Shown piece by piece: positions 1-4,851 of a stretch of DNA of 5,817 bases. Positions within the stretch are counted from its first letter, which is position 1. The number at the start of each line of letters is the position of its first letter. Location: positions 1-5,817 of the forward strand of contig JAITHR010000221.1 of the NCBI GenBank assembly GCA_031279895.1, written 5' to 3'. This DNA comes from Spirochaetaceae bacterium (lineage in GTDB: Bacteria > Spirochaetota > Spirochaetia > Treponematales > Breznakiellaceae). The notes beneath the pieces are model-generated. The model did no database searches and was not told the DNA's origin. It worked only from the letters and a program-made list of their open reading frames with translations. A program made the position numbers and the translations under genes.

Positions 1-228
1 GAAAATGATAAAGAACACCGCCACCCCGACCGCCACCACGCAGAACAGGGTGCGGCGGGCGTTGCGGAAGATGTTCCGAAACGCGATGGTAAGAAGTGCG
101 CCCGCGCCGCCGCGTCCGCAGCCTCCGCAGCCTCCGGCTGTTTTAAACGGCGCCCCGCTTAGCGGCCCGAACAACGACGGTCCGCTTACCGCGCCGCGCC
201 CCGAATCTTTCAAAAAAATATCATTCAT
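1..228 (-). CDS. FtsX/MacB-like ABC transporter permease, N-terminal 76 codons (partial, 3' end outside window)
   Basis: An open frame starts at ATG 228 and runs off the left edge. A strong ribosome binding site (GAGGAG, 239-234) lies 5 nt upstream of the ATG. Residues 45-60 read LLTIAFRNIFRNARRT, followed by a hydrophobic stretch (residues 61-76, LFCVVAVGVAVFFIIF). This is the usual opening of FtsX-like permeases: a short cytoplasmic amphipathic segment with a basic patch, then the first membrane helix. Inferred role: second permease subunit working with the ATPase at 2476-3159. The odd part is residues ~10-44, rich in Gly, Ala, Ser and Cys. The family does not normally have this, and it is encoded by the same repeat DNA found between genes: 167-195 matches 571-599 at 28 of 29 bases, and 128-140 is a hairpin repeat. 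The repeat therefore appears to be inserted in frame. The family call is fairly secure. Whether the extension is translated rests on the ribosome binding site and the open frame. Confidence 0.8.
   Translation of the reverse strand, partial: MNDIFLKDSGRGAVSGPSLFGPLSGAPFKTAGGCGGCGRGGAGALLTIAFRNIFRNARRTLFCVVAVGVAVFFIIF
128..140. repeat. Hairpin repeat (CAGCC-TCC-GGCTG) inside the permease reading frame
   Basis: A perfect 5-bp stem with a 3-nt loop. It lies inside the coding frame of the partial permease, where it encodes part of a Gly/Cys-rich stretch. The same 13-mer recurs at 4620-4632, and in reverse orientation at 636-648, 3512-3524 and 5200-5212. A second small hairpin, CCGC-TTA-GCGG, lies at 155-165 in the same frame. 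Confidence 0.75.
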
Positions 229-233
229 ACAAA

Positions 234-239
234 CTCCTC
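234..239 (-). promoter_or_regulatory. Ribosome binding site of the second permease
   Basis: GAGGAG on the minus strand, 5 nt before ATG 228. It decides the start: no ATG lies between it and the conserved permease sequence, so translation from here must pass through the repeat-derived segment. Confidence 0.75.
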
Positions 240-250
240 AGCCGTCTCCG

Positions 251-391
251 CCGTCTCCGACGGTTTTAAACGGCTTCCTGCGAACCGCGACAAAGCGGTC
301 AACGACTGCTTACAGCCACGCGCCACTAAGTGGTCAACGACCGCTTACAGCCGCTCCGCAGGACGCTTATGTGCCACCCGCCGCCGGCGGG
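251..391. repeat. 141-bp repeat unit, copy 1 of a tandem pair
   Basis: The unit begins with hairpin CCGTC-TCC-GACGG (251-263) and ends with hairpin CCCGCC-GCC-GGCGGG (377-391). Between them a sub-motif close to GTCAACGACYGCTTACAGCC occurs twice, about 35 bp apart. A small hairpin CCAC-TAA-GTGG lies at 323-333. The unit is immediately followed by a second copy of exactly the same length. It lies between the stop of the first permease and the start of the second. A plus-strand open frame across it is a by-product of a 141-bp period divisible by three and of GC-rich sequence. Confidence 0.85.
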
Positions 392-532
392 CCGTCTCCG
401 ACGGTGTTAAACGGCTTCCTGCGTACCGCGGCAAAGCAGTCAACGACCGCTTACAGCCACGCGCCTCTCAACAGTCAACGACCGCTTACAGCCGCTCCGC
501 AGGACGCGTATGTGCCACCCGCCGCCGGCGGG
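392..532. repeat. 141-bp repeat unit, copy 2 of a tandem pair
   Basis: It has the same architecture as 251-391: hairpin CCGTC-TCC-GACGG at 392-404 and hairpin CCCGCC-GCC-GGCGGG at 518-532. Differences from copy 1 are scattered substitutions in the middle, while the terminal hairpins are identical. The central CCAC-TAA-GTGG hairpin of copy 1 is not preserved (CTCTCAACAGT here). The pair looks like a tandem duplication that has since diverged modestly. Confidence 0.85.
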
Positions 533-680
533 CAGCCTCCGGCGGTTTCATAAGCTTCCCGCCACGCGCTCCGAACAACGACTGTCCGCTTACCGCGCCC
601 AGACCATTACTACGCAACAAGCGGCCATGCTAGAACAGCCGGAGGCTGGCCGCGCCTAAGCAGTAGCCAGCCCCCTAACT
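533..680. repeat. Degenerate repeat mosaic between the two permease genes
   Basis: It starts with an imperfect hairpin (CAGCC-TCC-GGCGG, 533-545, one mismatched pair). It includes the 29-bp segment 571-599, which is nearly identical to 167-195 inside the second permease gene, and a hairpin CAGCC-GGA-GGCTG at 636-648. The last is nested in a larger inverted repeat with arms GCGGCCA (621-627) and TGGCCGC (647-653). I see no gene here. Confidence 0.65.
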
Positions 681-721
681 GGACACGGTGTTGCACCACT
701 TTGAAACAACACGCGGCCATG
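681..721 (-). repeat. Dispersed 41-bp repeat core, inverted copy
   Basis: Read on the minus strand, this segment begins CATGGCCGCGTGTTG and matches 4639-4679 with 3 mismatches in 41 bases. It is also clearly related to 3311-3351. This copy lacks the roughly 60 bp that follow the core in the other two, so it is truncated. It lies just beyond the stop of the first permease. Confidence 0.8.
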
Positions 722-729
722 CTGTGCCA

Positions 730-744
730 CCCGCCGCCGGCGGG
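730..744 (-). repeat. GC hairpin directly abutting the permease stop codon
   Basis: CCCGCC-GCC-GGCGGG, a perfect 6-bp stem with a 3-nt loop, ends one base before the stop codon (745-747). It is identical to 377-391 and 518-532. No T-run follows on the minus strand, so it is not a canonical intrinsic terminator. It could act as a 3' stability hairpin or simply be an insertion at the gene end. Confidence 0.75.
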
Positions 745-2475
745 TTAGTCGAAGCGGAGGCTGTCGGTAATTTTAAGGCGCACCGCCCGCCGCGTGGGGA
801 ACAGCGCCGCAAGACCGGACAGGACCGTGGCCGCGACGCCGGAACCGATAATCGAGGGAATGTCCCAGACGCTTTTGAAAGCGCCGGAGACCCGATACCC
901 CATGTTGCCGCCCATCCGTTCAAGCATCTCGGAGAAGTCAATCCCGTACTTCACGGTGGGATAATTTACCGCGCACCCCAGCGCCATGCCCAGGAGGGAA
1001 CCGATAAGGCCGATGAAGCAGGCTTCCAGCACATAGGCCGCGATAATCTGGCTGTCGGTCATGCCCAGGGCGCGCATCATGCCGATTTCGCGGGTGCGCT
1101 CAAGGATTGCGAGGAGCATGGTATTCGAGATGCCGATGAGCGCCAGAAAAAAGAGGAGCACCGAGATTATCCGCGTGGAGCCGGACTCGTACTTGGCGTA
1201 GGAGAGGTAGTCCTTCACGTAGTCGGTCCAGGGGAACACCGCAAGTTCGGGAGGCAGCGCCGCGCCCCGCGCCCCGAGGCCCGCGTCCAGGGCCGCACGG
1301 ATGGCCTCCTTTGTCTCGCGGGGGCTTGTCATGCCCGCGCCCCCTCTCCCCTTGTCCTTCTCCCGAATAATAAGCTCCGTAACCCGCCCCTCAAGCATCA
1401 TCCCCTCTTCGCCCTGAAGCGCGGCCAGAGGCACCGAGGCCACGTTGAAGTTGTTCGACGGGTCCGGCGAGTTGATAACCCCCACCACTTTAAGCGAGAC
1501 GACCTGATTGACATGGCGCACGGCGCCGGAAAAGTCCGCGCGCACCATGGCGGCAAGCACACGGTCAAGGGTCCCGGGCTCGCCTGCGACAAGGAGGTAC
1601 TTGTCGGTAAGGCCGTCGTACTCATAGGCGCCGGCTAGGAGCGCCTTTTCATCACTTGAGAGGCGCTCCCAAAGCTCCGCTTCCCACTTGTCCCCACGGA
1701 TGGCCTCCGGCGCCATCTTGTAGTCTATCACCGAGGCGATTTTCACGTCGTTGCGACCGGTCTCGTCAATGAGGTTCCAGAGCCGCGCCTCTTCTTCGTC
1801 CGTAAGGTTCCGCCGGAGTGCGAAACGCTCCCGCAGGCGCCGGTTTTCCCCGCCGGTTTTCGGTTTCGTTTTATTTTCCGCAGGCTCGTAGCAGGCGCGG
1901 ATGAAAGACCGGTCGTCCTCCGTTACTCCGGCGTCCCGCACAAGGCCGTCCAGTTCCTCCGCAAGCGGGCGGGTGGGGATACCTACCTTGAGTTTGTCCG
2001 CGGTCATGGCCCCCAGCACCGCGCCGAACTCCCCGGGCTCGATAAACCGCCCGAACTCCACAAACGCGGGGTAGGCCAGAGTATTTTTCTCGATGTCCGG
2101 CTCGATGCCGTTCACCACCAGAGGCGCCGAACCGAACATCGAATAGAGGGTGCCGGAAAAGACGTAGCGCGGGGCAGCACGGTATCCGGCGCGGTCCAGT
2201 ATCCGGGCGTACTCCTCCCATCCGGCGAAGTTTTCATAGGCGGGCATCTCGTCTTTCTTTTCAAAATAGAGGCGCGTCTGGAGTTTCGCCGCGCCGGTCT
2301 CGTAGTTCACGATATTTCTGAGGGACTCGGAGTTCATGCCTTTAAGCCAGCACTCCATCCAGATAAAAAGGGTTACGCTTAGCATAACCGCGAAACAGGT
2401 AATAACGGTTTTTGTCTTGTGCCTGCCGAGGTTGCGGAGGGCGATACGGCAGAGGGTTCCGAAGGCGGCTCCCAT
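745..2475 (-). CDS. FtsX/MacB-like ABC transporter permease with large extracytoplasmic domain
   Basis: A 576-residue inner-membrane permease, probably exporting or extracting a substrate (lipoprotein, peptide or lipid-like) using the neighbouring ATPase. Residues ~8-20 hold the ALRNLGRHK motif and residues ~21-41 are the first membrane helix. Residues ~45-430 are a long hydrophilic extracytoplasmic region. Three C-terminal helices (~436-460, ~477-502, ~540-560) form the FtsX domain, with the typical ILERTREIGMMRALGM segment after the second helix and a PTRRAVRLKITDSLRFD tail. Family members are often near 400 residues. The excess here is mostly a charged segment around residues 170-320. The start is ATG 2475, with AGGAGGTGA (within 2490-2481) in the end of the ATPase gene. 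The ATPase stop and this start read TAAATG, implying translational coupling. The substrate cannot be told from sequence. Confidence 0.93.
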   Translation of the reverse strand: MGAAFGTLCRIALRNLGRHKTKTVITCFAVMLSVTLFIWMECWLKGMNSESLRNIVNYETGAAKLQTRLYFEKKDEMPAYENFAGWEEYARILDRAGYRAAPRYVFSGTLYSMFGSAPLVVNGIEPDIEKNTLAYPAFVEFGRFIEPGEFGAVLGAMTADKLKVGIPTRPLAEELDGLVRDAGVTEDDRSFIRACYEPAENKTKPKTGGENRRLRERFALRRNLTDEEEARLWNLIDETGRNDVKIASVIDYKMAPEAIRGDKWEAELWERLSSDEKALLAGAYEYDGLTDKYLLVAGEPGTLDRVLAAMVRADFSGAVRHVNQVVSLKVVGVINSPDPSNNFNVASVPLAALQGEEGMMLEGRVTELIIREKDKGRGGAGMTSPRETKEAIRAALDAGLGARGAALPPELAVFPWTDYVKDYLSYAKYESGSTRIISVLLFFLALIGISNTMLLAILERTREIGMMRALGMTDSQIIAAYVLEACFIGLIGSLLGMALGCAVNYPTVKYGIDFSEMLERMGGNMGYRVSGAFKSVWDIPSIIGSGVAATVLSGLAALFPTRRAVRLKITDSLRFD

Positions 2476-3159
2476 TTATTTCACCTCCTCCCGCTCGATC
2501 CGCCCGTCCCGTATATGCACGATCCGGCGGGCGAACTCCATGACCAGGGGGTCGTGGGTAGAGAAGAGAAAGGTGGTTCCCTCCTTCTCGTTCAGCACGC
2601 GCATAAGCTCAAGTATCTCCCGACTTATCGCGGAATCGAGGTTCGCTGTCGGCTCGTCCGCGAGGATGAGGCTCGGTCTCTTCACCAGGGCGCGGGCAAT
2701 GGCGACCCGCTGCTGCTGGCCGCCGGACATTTCCTTTGGCCGGCGGTTTTCCATGCCCCCAAGCCCCACCTCTTCAAGGACCGCACGGCTCCGTTCCCGC
2801 GCCTCTTTCTTCGGCGTACCCAGAAGGGTCAGGGGGAAGCAGACGTTTTCCATGACCGAGAGTACCGGGATGAGGTTATAGGCCTGGAAGATAAAGCCTA
2901 TGCTGTGGCGCCGGAGGAGCGCGAGCTGTTTCTTGGAAAGCCGCGCCACGTCGGAGCCGCCTATGGAAAGGCTGCCGCCTGTGAGGGTATCAAGGCATCC
3001 GGCCAGATGGAGGAAGGTCGACTTCCCGCTGCCGGAAGGCCCGGCGATGGCCGCGAACTCGCCGCCCTCAACGCTTATTGATAAGCCCCGCAGCGCCCGC
3101 ACCGCCATACCGTTGAGGGCGTACTCTTTCACCACATTAACCGCGTGAATAACGCGCAT
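2476..3159 (-). CDS. ABC transporter ATP-binding protein (LolD/MacB type)
   Basis: A 227-residue cytoplasmic ATPase that powers the FtsX-like permeases. All nucleotide-binding motifs are visible: Walker A GPSGSGKST (40-48), Q-loop Gln92 in FQAYNLIP, signature MSGGQQQR (144-151; Met replaces the usual Leu), Walker B LILADEP (164-170), D-loop NLDS (173-176) and H-loop His202 in STHDP. Length and motifs are typical of the LolD/MacB-type group. The start is set at ATG 3159 because AAAGGAGG (3173-3166) lies 6 nt upstream and MRVIHAVNVVKEY matches the normal family N-terminus. A longer frame from 3252 would start inside the promoter and add 31 atypical residues, so I reject it. The gene is first in the operon, behind a strong promoter and a palindrome at the presumed start of transcription. 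Confidence 0.95.
   Translation of the reverse strand: MRVIHAVNVVKEYALNGMAVRALRGLSISVEGGEFAAIAGPSGSGKSTFLHLAGCLDTLTGGSLSIGGSDVARLSKKQLALLRRHSIGFIFQAYNLIPVLSVMENVCFPLTLLGTPKKEARERSRAVLEEVGLGGMENRRPKEMSGGQQQRVAIARALVKRPSLILADEPTANLDSAISREILELMRVLNEKEGTTFLFSTHDPLVMEFARRIVHIRDGRIEREEVK
2481..2490 (-). promoter_or_regulatory. Ribosome binding site of the first permease, inside the ATPase gene
   Basis: GAGGAGGTGA on the minus strand lies within the last ATPase codons, about 8 nt before ATG 2475. Together with the abutting TAAATG, it indicates translational coupling of ATPase and permease. Confidence 0.8.
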
Positions 3160-3165
3160 ATAAAG

Positions 3166-3173
3166 CCTCCTTT
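3166..3173 (-). promoter_or_regulatory. Ribosome binding site of the ABC ATPase
   Basis: AAAGGAGG on the minus strand, 6 nt before ATG 3159. It supports the 227-residue protein over the longer 258-residue frame. Confidence 0.85.
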
Positions 3174-3197
3174 GCCGCTGTCCGCTCATACATTGTC

Positions 3198-3212
3198 GTA
3201 TTAGACTAATAC
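3198..3212. promoter_or_regulatory. Perfect 15-bp palindrome, candidate operator of the ABC exporter
   Basis: GTATTAGACTAATAC has two perfect 7-bp arms around one central base. It starts 2 bp downstream of the predicted -10 box (3220-3215), so it covers the expected transcription start. That is a classic position for a dimeric repressor of the MarR, TetR or GntR kind, which is an inference from position and symmetry alone. As RNA it could also form a small 5' hairpin. No regulator gene is in the window. Confidence 0.55.
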
Positions 3213-3214
3213 AA

Positions 3215-3243
3215 AATATAATAACCATAATACAATCCGTCAA
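3215..3243 (-). promoter_or_regulatory. Sigma70-type promoter of the ABC exporter operon
   Basis: On the minus strand there is -35 TTGACG (3243-3238, 5 of 6 consensus), a 17-bp spacer, and -10 TATATT (3220-3215, 5 of 6). It lies in a markedly AT-rich island (about 3188-3268) within otherwise GC-rich DNA, roughly 50 bp upstream of the ATPase start. Confidence 0.72.
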
Positions 3244-3290
3244 TACCTTCATACAATTTTTTTCTTTTCCCTACGCCACCAGCCTCCTGC

Positions 3291-3303
3291 CCGTCTCCGA
3301 CGG
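3291..3303. repeat. Hairpin repeat CCGTC-TCC-GACGG
   Basis: A perfect 5-bp stem with a TCC loop, identical to 251-263, 392-404, 3395-3407 and 4593-4605. It lies upstream of the exporter promoter, at the edge of the AT-rich island, next to the dispersed repeat at 3311-3411. Confidence 0.7.
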
Positions 3304-3310
3304 TTTCAAA

Positions 3311-3411
3311 CATGGCCGCCTGGTGTTTCCAAGCGGTGCAACACCGTGTCCGTTGAGCAGGCTTGCACAGTCCAGGCGCGGCTACGCTCTCGCGCCGTCT
3401 CCGACGGTTTG
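3311..3411 (+). repeat. Dispersed ~100-bp repeat, copy A
   Basis: It starts CATGGCCGCC and ends in CGGTTTG, and aligns along its whole length with 4639-4738 with scattered substitutions and a one-base length difference. It contains inverted arms GTGCAA (3336-3341) and TTGCAC (3363-3368), and near its end the hairpin CCGTC-TCC-GACGG (3395-3407). The first 41 bp recur inverted at 681-721. I found no coding signal in it. Confidence 0.8.
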
Positions 3412-3544
3412 TGCGTTGTGGTGCGCCCCGCCTCTTACCGCGCCCCGAACAACGCCGCGCCTCTAAGCAGTCCCCGCCCGCTTTGCCGCACTCCGCAAGA
3501 CGCTTTTGAAACAGCCGGAGGCTGTGCCACCTGCCGCCGGCGGG
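3412..3544. repeat. Repeat mosaic with two adjacent hairpins
   Basis: Fragments shared with other repeats, such as CTTACCGCGCCCCGAACAACG (in part), are related to 167-195 and 571-599. They are followed by hairpin CAGCC-GGA-GGCTG (3512-3524) and, 5 bp on, the hairpin CCTGCC-GCC-GGCGGG (3530-3544), whose third pair is a T-G wobble. The link GTGCCAC between the two also precedes hairpins 377-391, 518-532 and 730-744. Confidence 0.65.
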
Positions 3545-3550
3545 ACGCGC

Positions 3551-3577
3551 CTCTAAGCTGATAATGCCCGCTTAGAG
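3551..3577. repeat. Inverted repeat, 8-bp arms
   Basis: CTCTAAGC (3551-3558) and GCTTAGAG (3570-3577) pair perfectly around an 11-nt loop. It lies about 40 bp beyond the acetyltransferase stop. No T-run follows in the direction of transcription, so a terminator call is not justified. Confidence 0.55.
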
Positions 3578-3582
3578 CCGCG

Positions 3583-3614
3583 TATCAGGAAGCTTATGGA
3601 ACCGCCGGAGGCGG
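3583..3614. repeat. Repeat end with hairpin next to the acetyltransferase stop
   Basis: TATCAGGAAGCTTATG (3583-3598) is identical to 5284-5299. It is followed by hairpin CCGCC-GGA-GGCGG (3602-3614), which ends 5 bp from the GNAT stop codon (3620-3622). The same order of motif then hairpin is seen at 5284-5317, at the end of the radical SAM gene. Confidence 0.75.
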
Positions 3615-3619
3615 CCCGC

Positions 3620-4036
3620 TTAGCTATTCTCTTCATTGACGCTCTTGTCCCGATACACAAGGTCGTCCCGCACAAAAAACCCGCGTTTCTCCCAGAAACG
3701 GTTGCCCGCCGCATTAGTCTTGCAGACCGCAAGCGCGATTTTGTGGATACCCTCGCGCCGGAGCGCCTGTTCCGCTGCGGACAGGAGGGCGCTTCCCAGT
3801 CCCTGACTGCGGTATTCCGCCCGCACCGCCGCGTGGTAGATAAAACCCCGCCTTCCGTCATGGCCGCTTAACAGGGCGCCTGCGAGAATGCCGCCGCGCT
3901 CTGCCACAAAACAGGTGCGCGGATTACGCGCCAGAAACCGCGCTATGCCGTCTTCCGAGTCATCGAGCGCGCGCAGGCGCACTTCGCAGGCGGAACGCCA
4001 CAGCGCGGCGGCTCCGGCGTAATCCTCCCGCGTCAT
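3620..4036 (-). CDS. GNAT-family N-acetyltransferase
   Basis: A 138-residue cytoplasmic acetyltransferase that would move an acetyl group from acetyl-CoA to an amine on an unknown substrate. The acetyl-CoA pyrophosphate loop is clear in motif A: VRAEYRSQGLGSALL (71-85), with the R/Q-x-x-G-x-G pattern at RSQGLG (76-81). Motif B follows as NAAGNRFWEKRGF (108-120). It lies 53 bp downstream of the hemerythrin gene and is probably co-transcribed with it. The start is doubtful. ATG 4036 has no good ribosome binding site, yet the residues encoded just upstream (PRVRV before MTREDYAG) look like the usual first beta strand. No in-frame ATG, GTG or TTG exists upstream; a CTG overlapping the hemerythrin stop (4093-4091) would add 19 residues. 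The family is secure, the substrate unknown. Confidence 0.88.
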   Translation of the reverse strand: MTREDYAGAAALWRSACEVRLRALDDSEDGIARFLARNPRTCFVAERGGILAGALLSGHDGRRGFIYHAAVRAEYRSQGLGSALLSAAEQALRREGIHKIALAVCKTNAAGNRFWEKRGFFVRDDLVYRDKSVNEENS

Positions 4037-4089
4037 AACCCGGACACGCGGCTGCGCGTACCCCGTCGTTTCCCAAGCCGGCGCTTCGG

Positions 4090-4479
4090 TCAGGTGTTTT
4101 TCCGGTAGTATTCGGCGAATTCCTTGTCATGCACCATAATGTGGTCCCGGAGCCAGTTAATCACCAGATTGCTTATGGCGGTTACGATTTCCTTGTCTCC
4201 GGTCGCGCTGTATTGCCGGTTCATTTCTCTAAAAGTGGCAAGAAACTCGGTGTGGAATTTTTTGTGGGTCTCATATTTGGGATACTTGCTTTTTTCCTGA
4301 AGGTTCTGCTCGTCCCGGAAGTGCAGGATTACATATTCTCCCAGGAATTTGAGCATATCCGTGATGCGGCCATGCTTGTCGGGGTCCACCAGAATGTCCG
4401 CCTGTCGAAATAGTTCCTGATGTTGTTCATCAATTTTCGCTACATGGGTCTCCAACGTGGGATTCCATATTGACGCCAT
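4090..4479 (-). CDS. Bacteriohemerythrin
   Basis: A 129-residue four-helix-bundle protein with a di-iron site that reversibly binds O2. Such single-domain proteins are thought to store, carry or sense oxygen in the cytoplasm of microaerophiles and anaerobes. All seven expected ligands can be placed: His20 (DEQH), His53 and Glu57 (HFRDE), His72 and His76 (HKKFH), His113 and Asp118 (HIMVHD). The length is normal and there is no signal peptide or fused domain, so it is a stand-alone protein rather than the sensor part of a chemoreceptor or cyclase. The start is ATG 4479 with AAGGAG (4492-4487) 7 nt upstream. A probable promoter lies at 4569-4541. The downstream neighbour is the GNAT gene, which suggests a two-gene operon, but no functional link between them is evident. 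Confidence 0.95.
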   Translation of the reverse strand: MASIWNPTLETHVAKIDEQHQELFRQADILVDPDKHGRITDMLKFLGEYVILHFRDEQNLQEKSKYPKYETHKKFHTEFLATFREMNRQYSATGDKEIVTAISNLVINWLRDHIMVHDKEFAEYYRKNT

Positions 4480-4486
4480 ACCATAA

Positions 4487-4492
4487 CTCCTT
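4487..4492 (-). promoter_or_regulatory. Ribosome binding site of bacteriohemerythrin
   Basis: AAGGAG on the minus strand, 7 nt before ATG 4479. An out-of-frame ATG lies between it and the chosen start. The chosen start gives the family-typical WNPTLETHVAKIDEQH opening. Confidence 0.75.
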
Positions 4493-4515
4493 CGGTAATT
4501 GATCGCCCAGCCGCC

Positions 4516-4530
4516 CGCAGGCGTACTGCG
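4516..4530. repeat. Small hairpin in the hemerythrin leader
   Basis: CGCAG-GCGTA-CTGCG, a 5-bp stem with a 5-nt loop, lies between the predicted promoter and the ribosome binding site. It may be a leader hairpin or operator, or chance in GC-rich DNA. Confidence 0.3.
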
Positions 4531-4540
4531 CCTTGTTTTT

Positions 4541-4569
4541 ATTCTAACCTATCTTCACCCCGCCGTCTA
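4541..4569 (-). promoter_or_regulatory. Probable promoter of the hemerythrin-GNAT operon
   Basis: On the minus strand there is -35 TAGACG (4569-4564, 4 of 6), a 17-bp spacer and -10 TAGAAT (4546-4541, 5 of 6), followed by an A-rich stretch. It is about 60 bp from the start codon. The -35 box sits at the edge of the repeat region. Confidence 0.45.
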
Positions 4570-4592
4570 CAGCCTCCGCCCGCAGCCTCCGC

Positions 4593-4632
4593 CCGTCTCC
4601 GACGGTTCCGGCATGGCCGCAGCCTCCGGCTG
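4593..4632. repeat. Two hairpin repeats upstream of hemerythrin
   Basis: CCGTC-TCC-GACGG (4593-4605) and CAGCC-TCC-GGCTG (4620-4632) are separated by 14 bp that include CATGGCCG. Both have the TCC loop, so they are in the same orientation, but their stems differ at two base pairs, each by a paired change. Confidence 0.75.
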
Positions 4633-4638
4633 TTCCGG

Positions 4639-4738
4639 CATGGCCGCCTGTTGTTTCAAATTGGTGCAACACCCTGTCCGGTGAGCGGGTTTGCACAGAC
4701 CAGGCGCGGCTACGCTTCGCGCCGTCGGTCGCGGTTTG
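4639..4738 (+). repeat. Dispersed ~100-bp repeat, copy B
   Basis: It aligns end to end with 3311-3411. Its stem is stronger than in copy A: GTGCAA plus ACCC (4664-4674, one bulged C) can pair with GGGT plus TTGCAC (4687-4696). It lacks the CCGTC-TCC-GACGG hairpin present near the end of copy A (CCGTCGGTCGCGG instead). An imperfect hairpin CAGCC-TCC-GGCGG follows at 4763-4775. I see nothing else from 4739 to 4851 except a short AT-rich stretch at about 4778-4805. Confidence 0.8.
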
Positions 4739-4851
4739 GGAGCCGTGCGTTGTTGCGCGTAGCAGCCTCCGGCGGTAAATCCTTTACTAATCTATACTTA
4801 CTACGCCGTATTCACAGGATTACGCCCCCTCCCCGGCGGTTATACACCGGT

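Noticed and set aside
265..293. Promoter-like TTGTCG, 17 bp, TTTAAA on the minus strand upstream of the second permease
   Set aside because: Each box matches only 4 of 6, and the hexamers lie inside a repeat unit. Copy 2 has only a weaker version, so chance is likely.
251..532. CRISPR array
   Set aside because: Only two adjoining 141-bp copies with no short repeat/unique spacer alternation; the 21-bp array at 4852-5097 has no spacers either.
5..553. Plus-strand open frame of 182 codons rich in Pro and Ala
   Set aside because: It consists of repeat DNA plus the antisense of the second permease start. The tandem period of 141 bp keeps the frame open, and the minus-strand permease is far better supported.
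688..1638. Plus-strand open frame of 316 codons
   Set aside because: Antisense shadow of the FtsX-like permease, which has clear family motifs on the minus strand.
3160..3252. 31-residue N-terminal extension of the ABC ATPase
   Set aside because: It would begin within the promoter and cross the palindrome; ATG 3159 has an excellent ribosome binding site and gives the normal family start.
3256..3268. T-rich run as a possible terminator
   Set aside because: The T-run is on the plus strand, while all supported genes are on the minus strand, and no adjoining stable stem precedes it.
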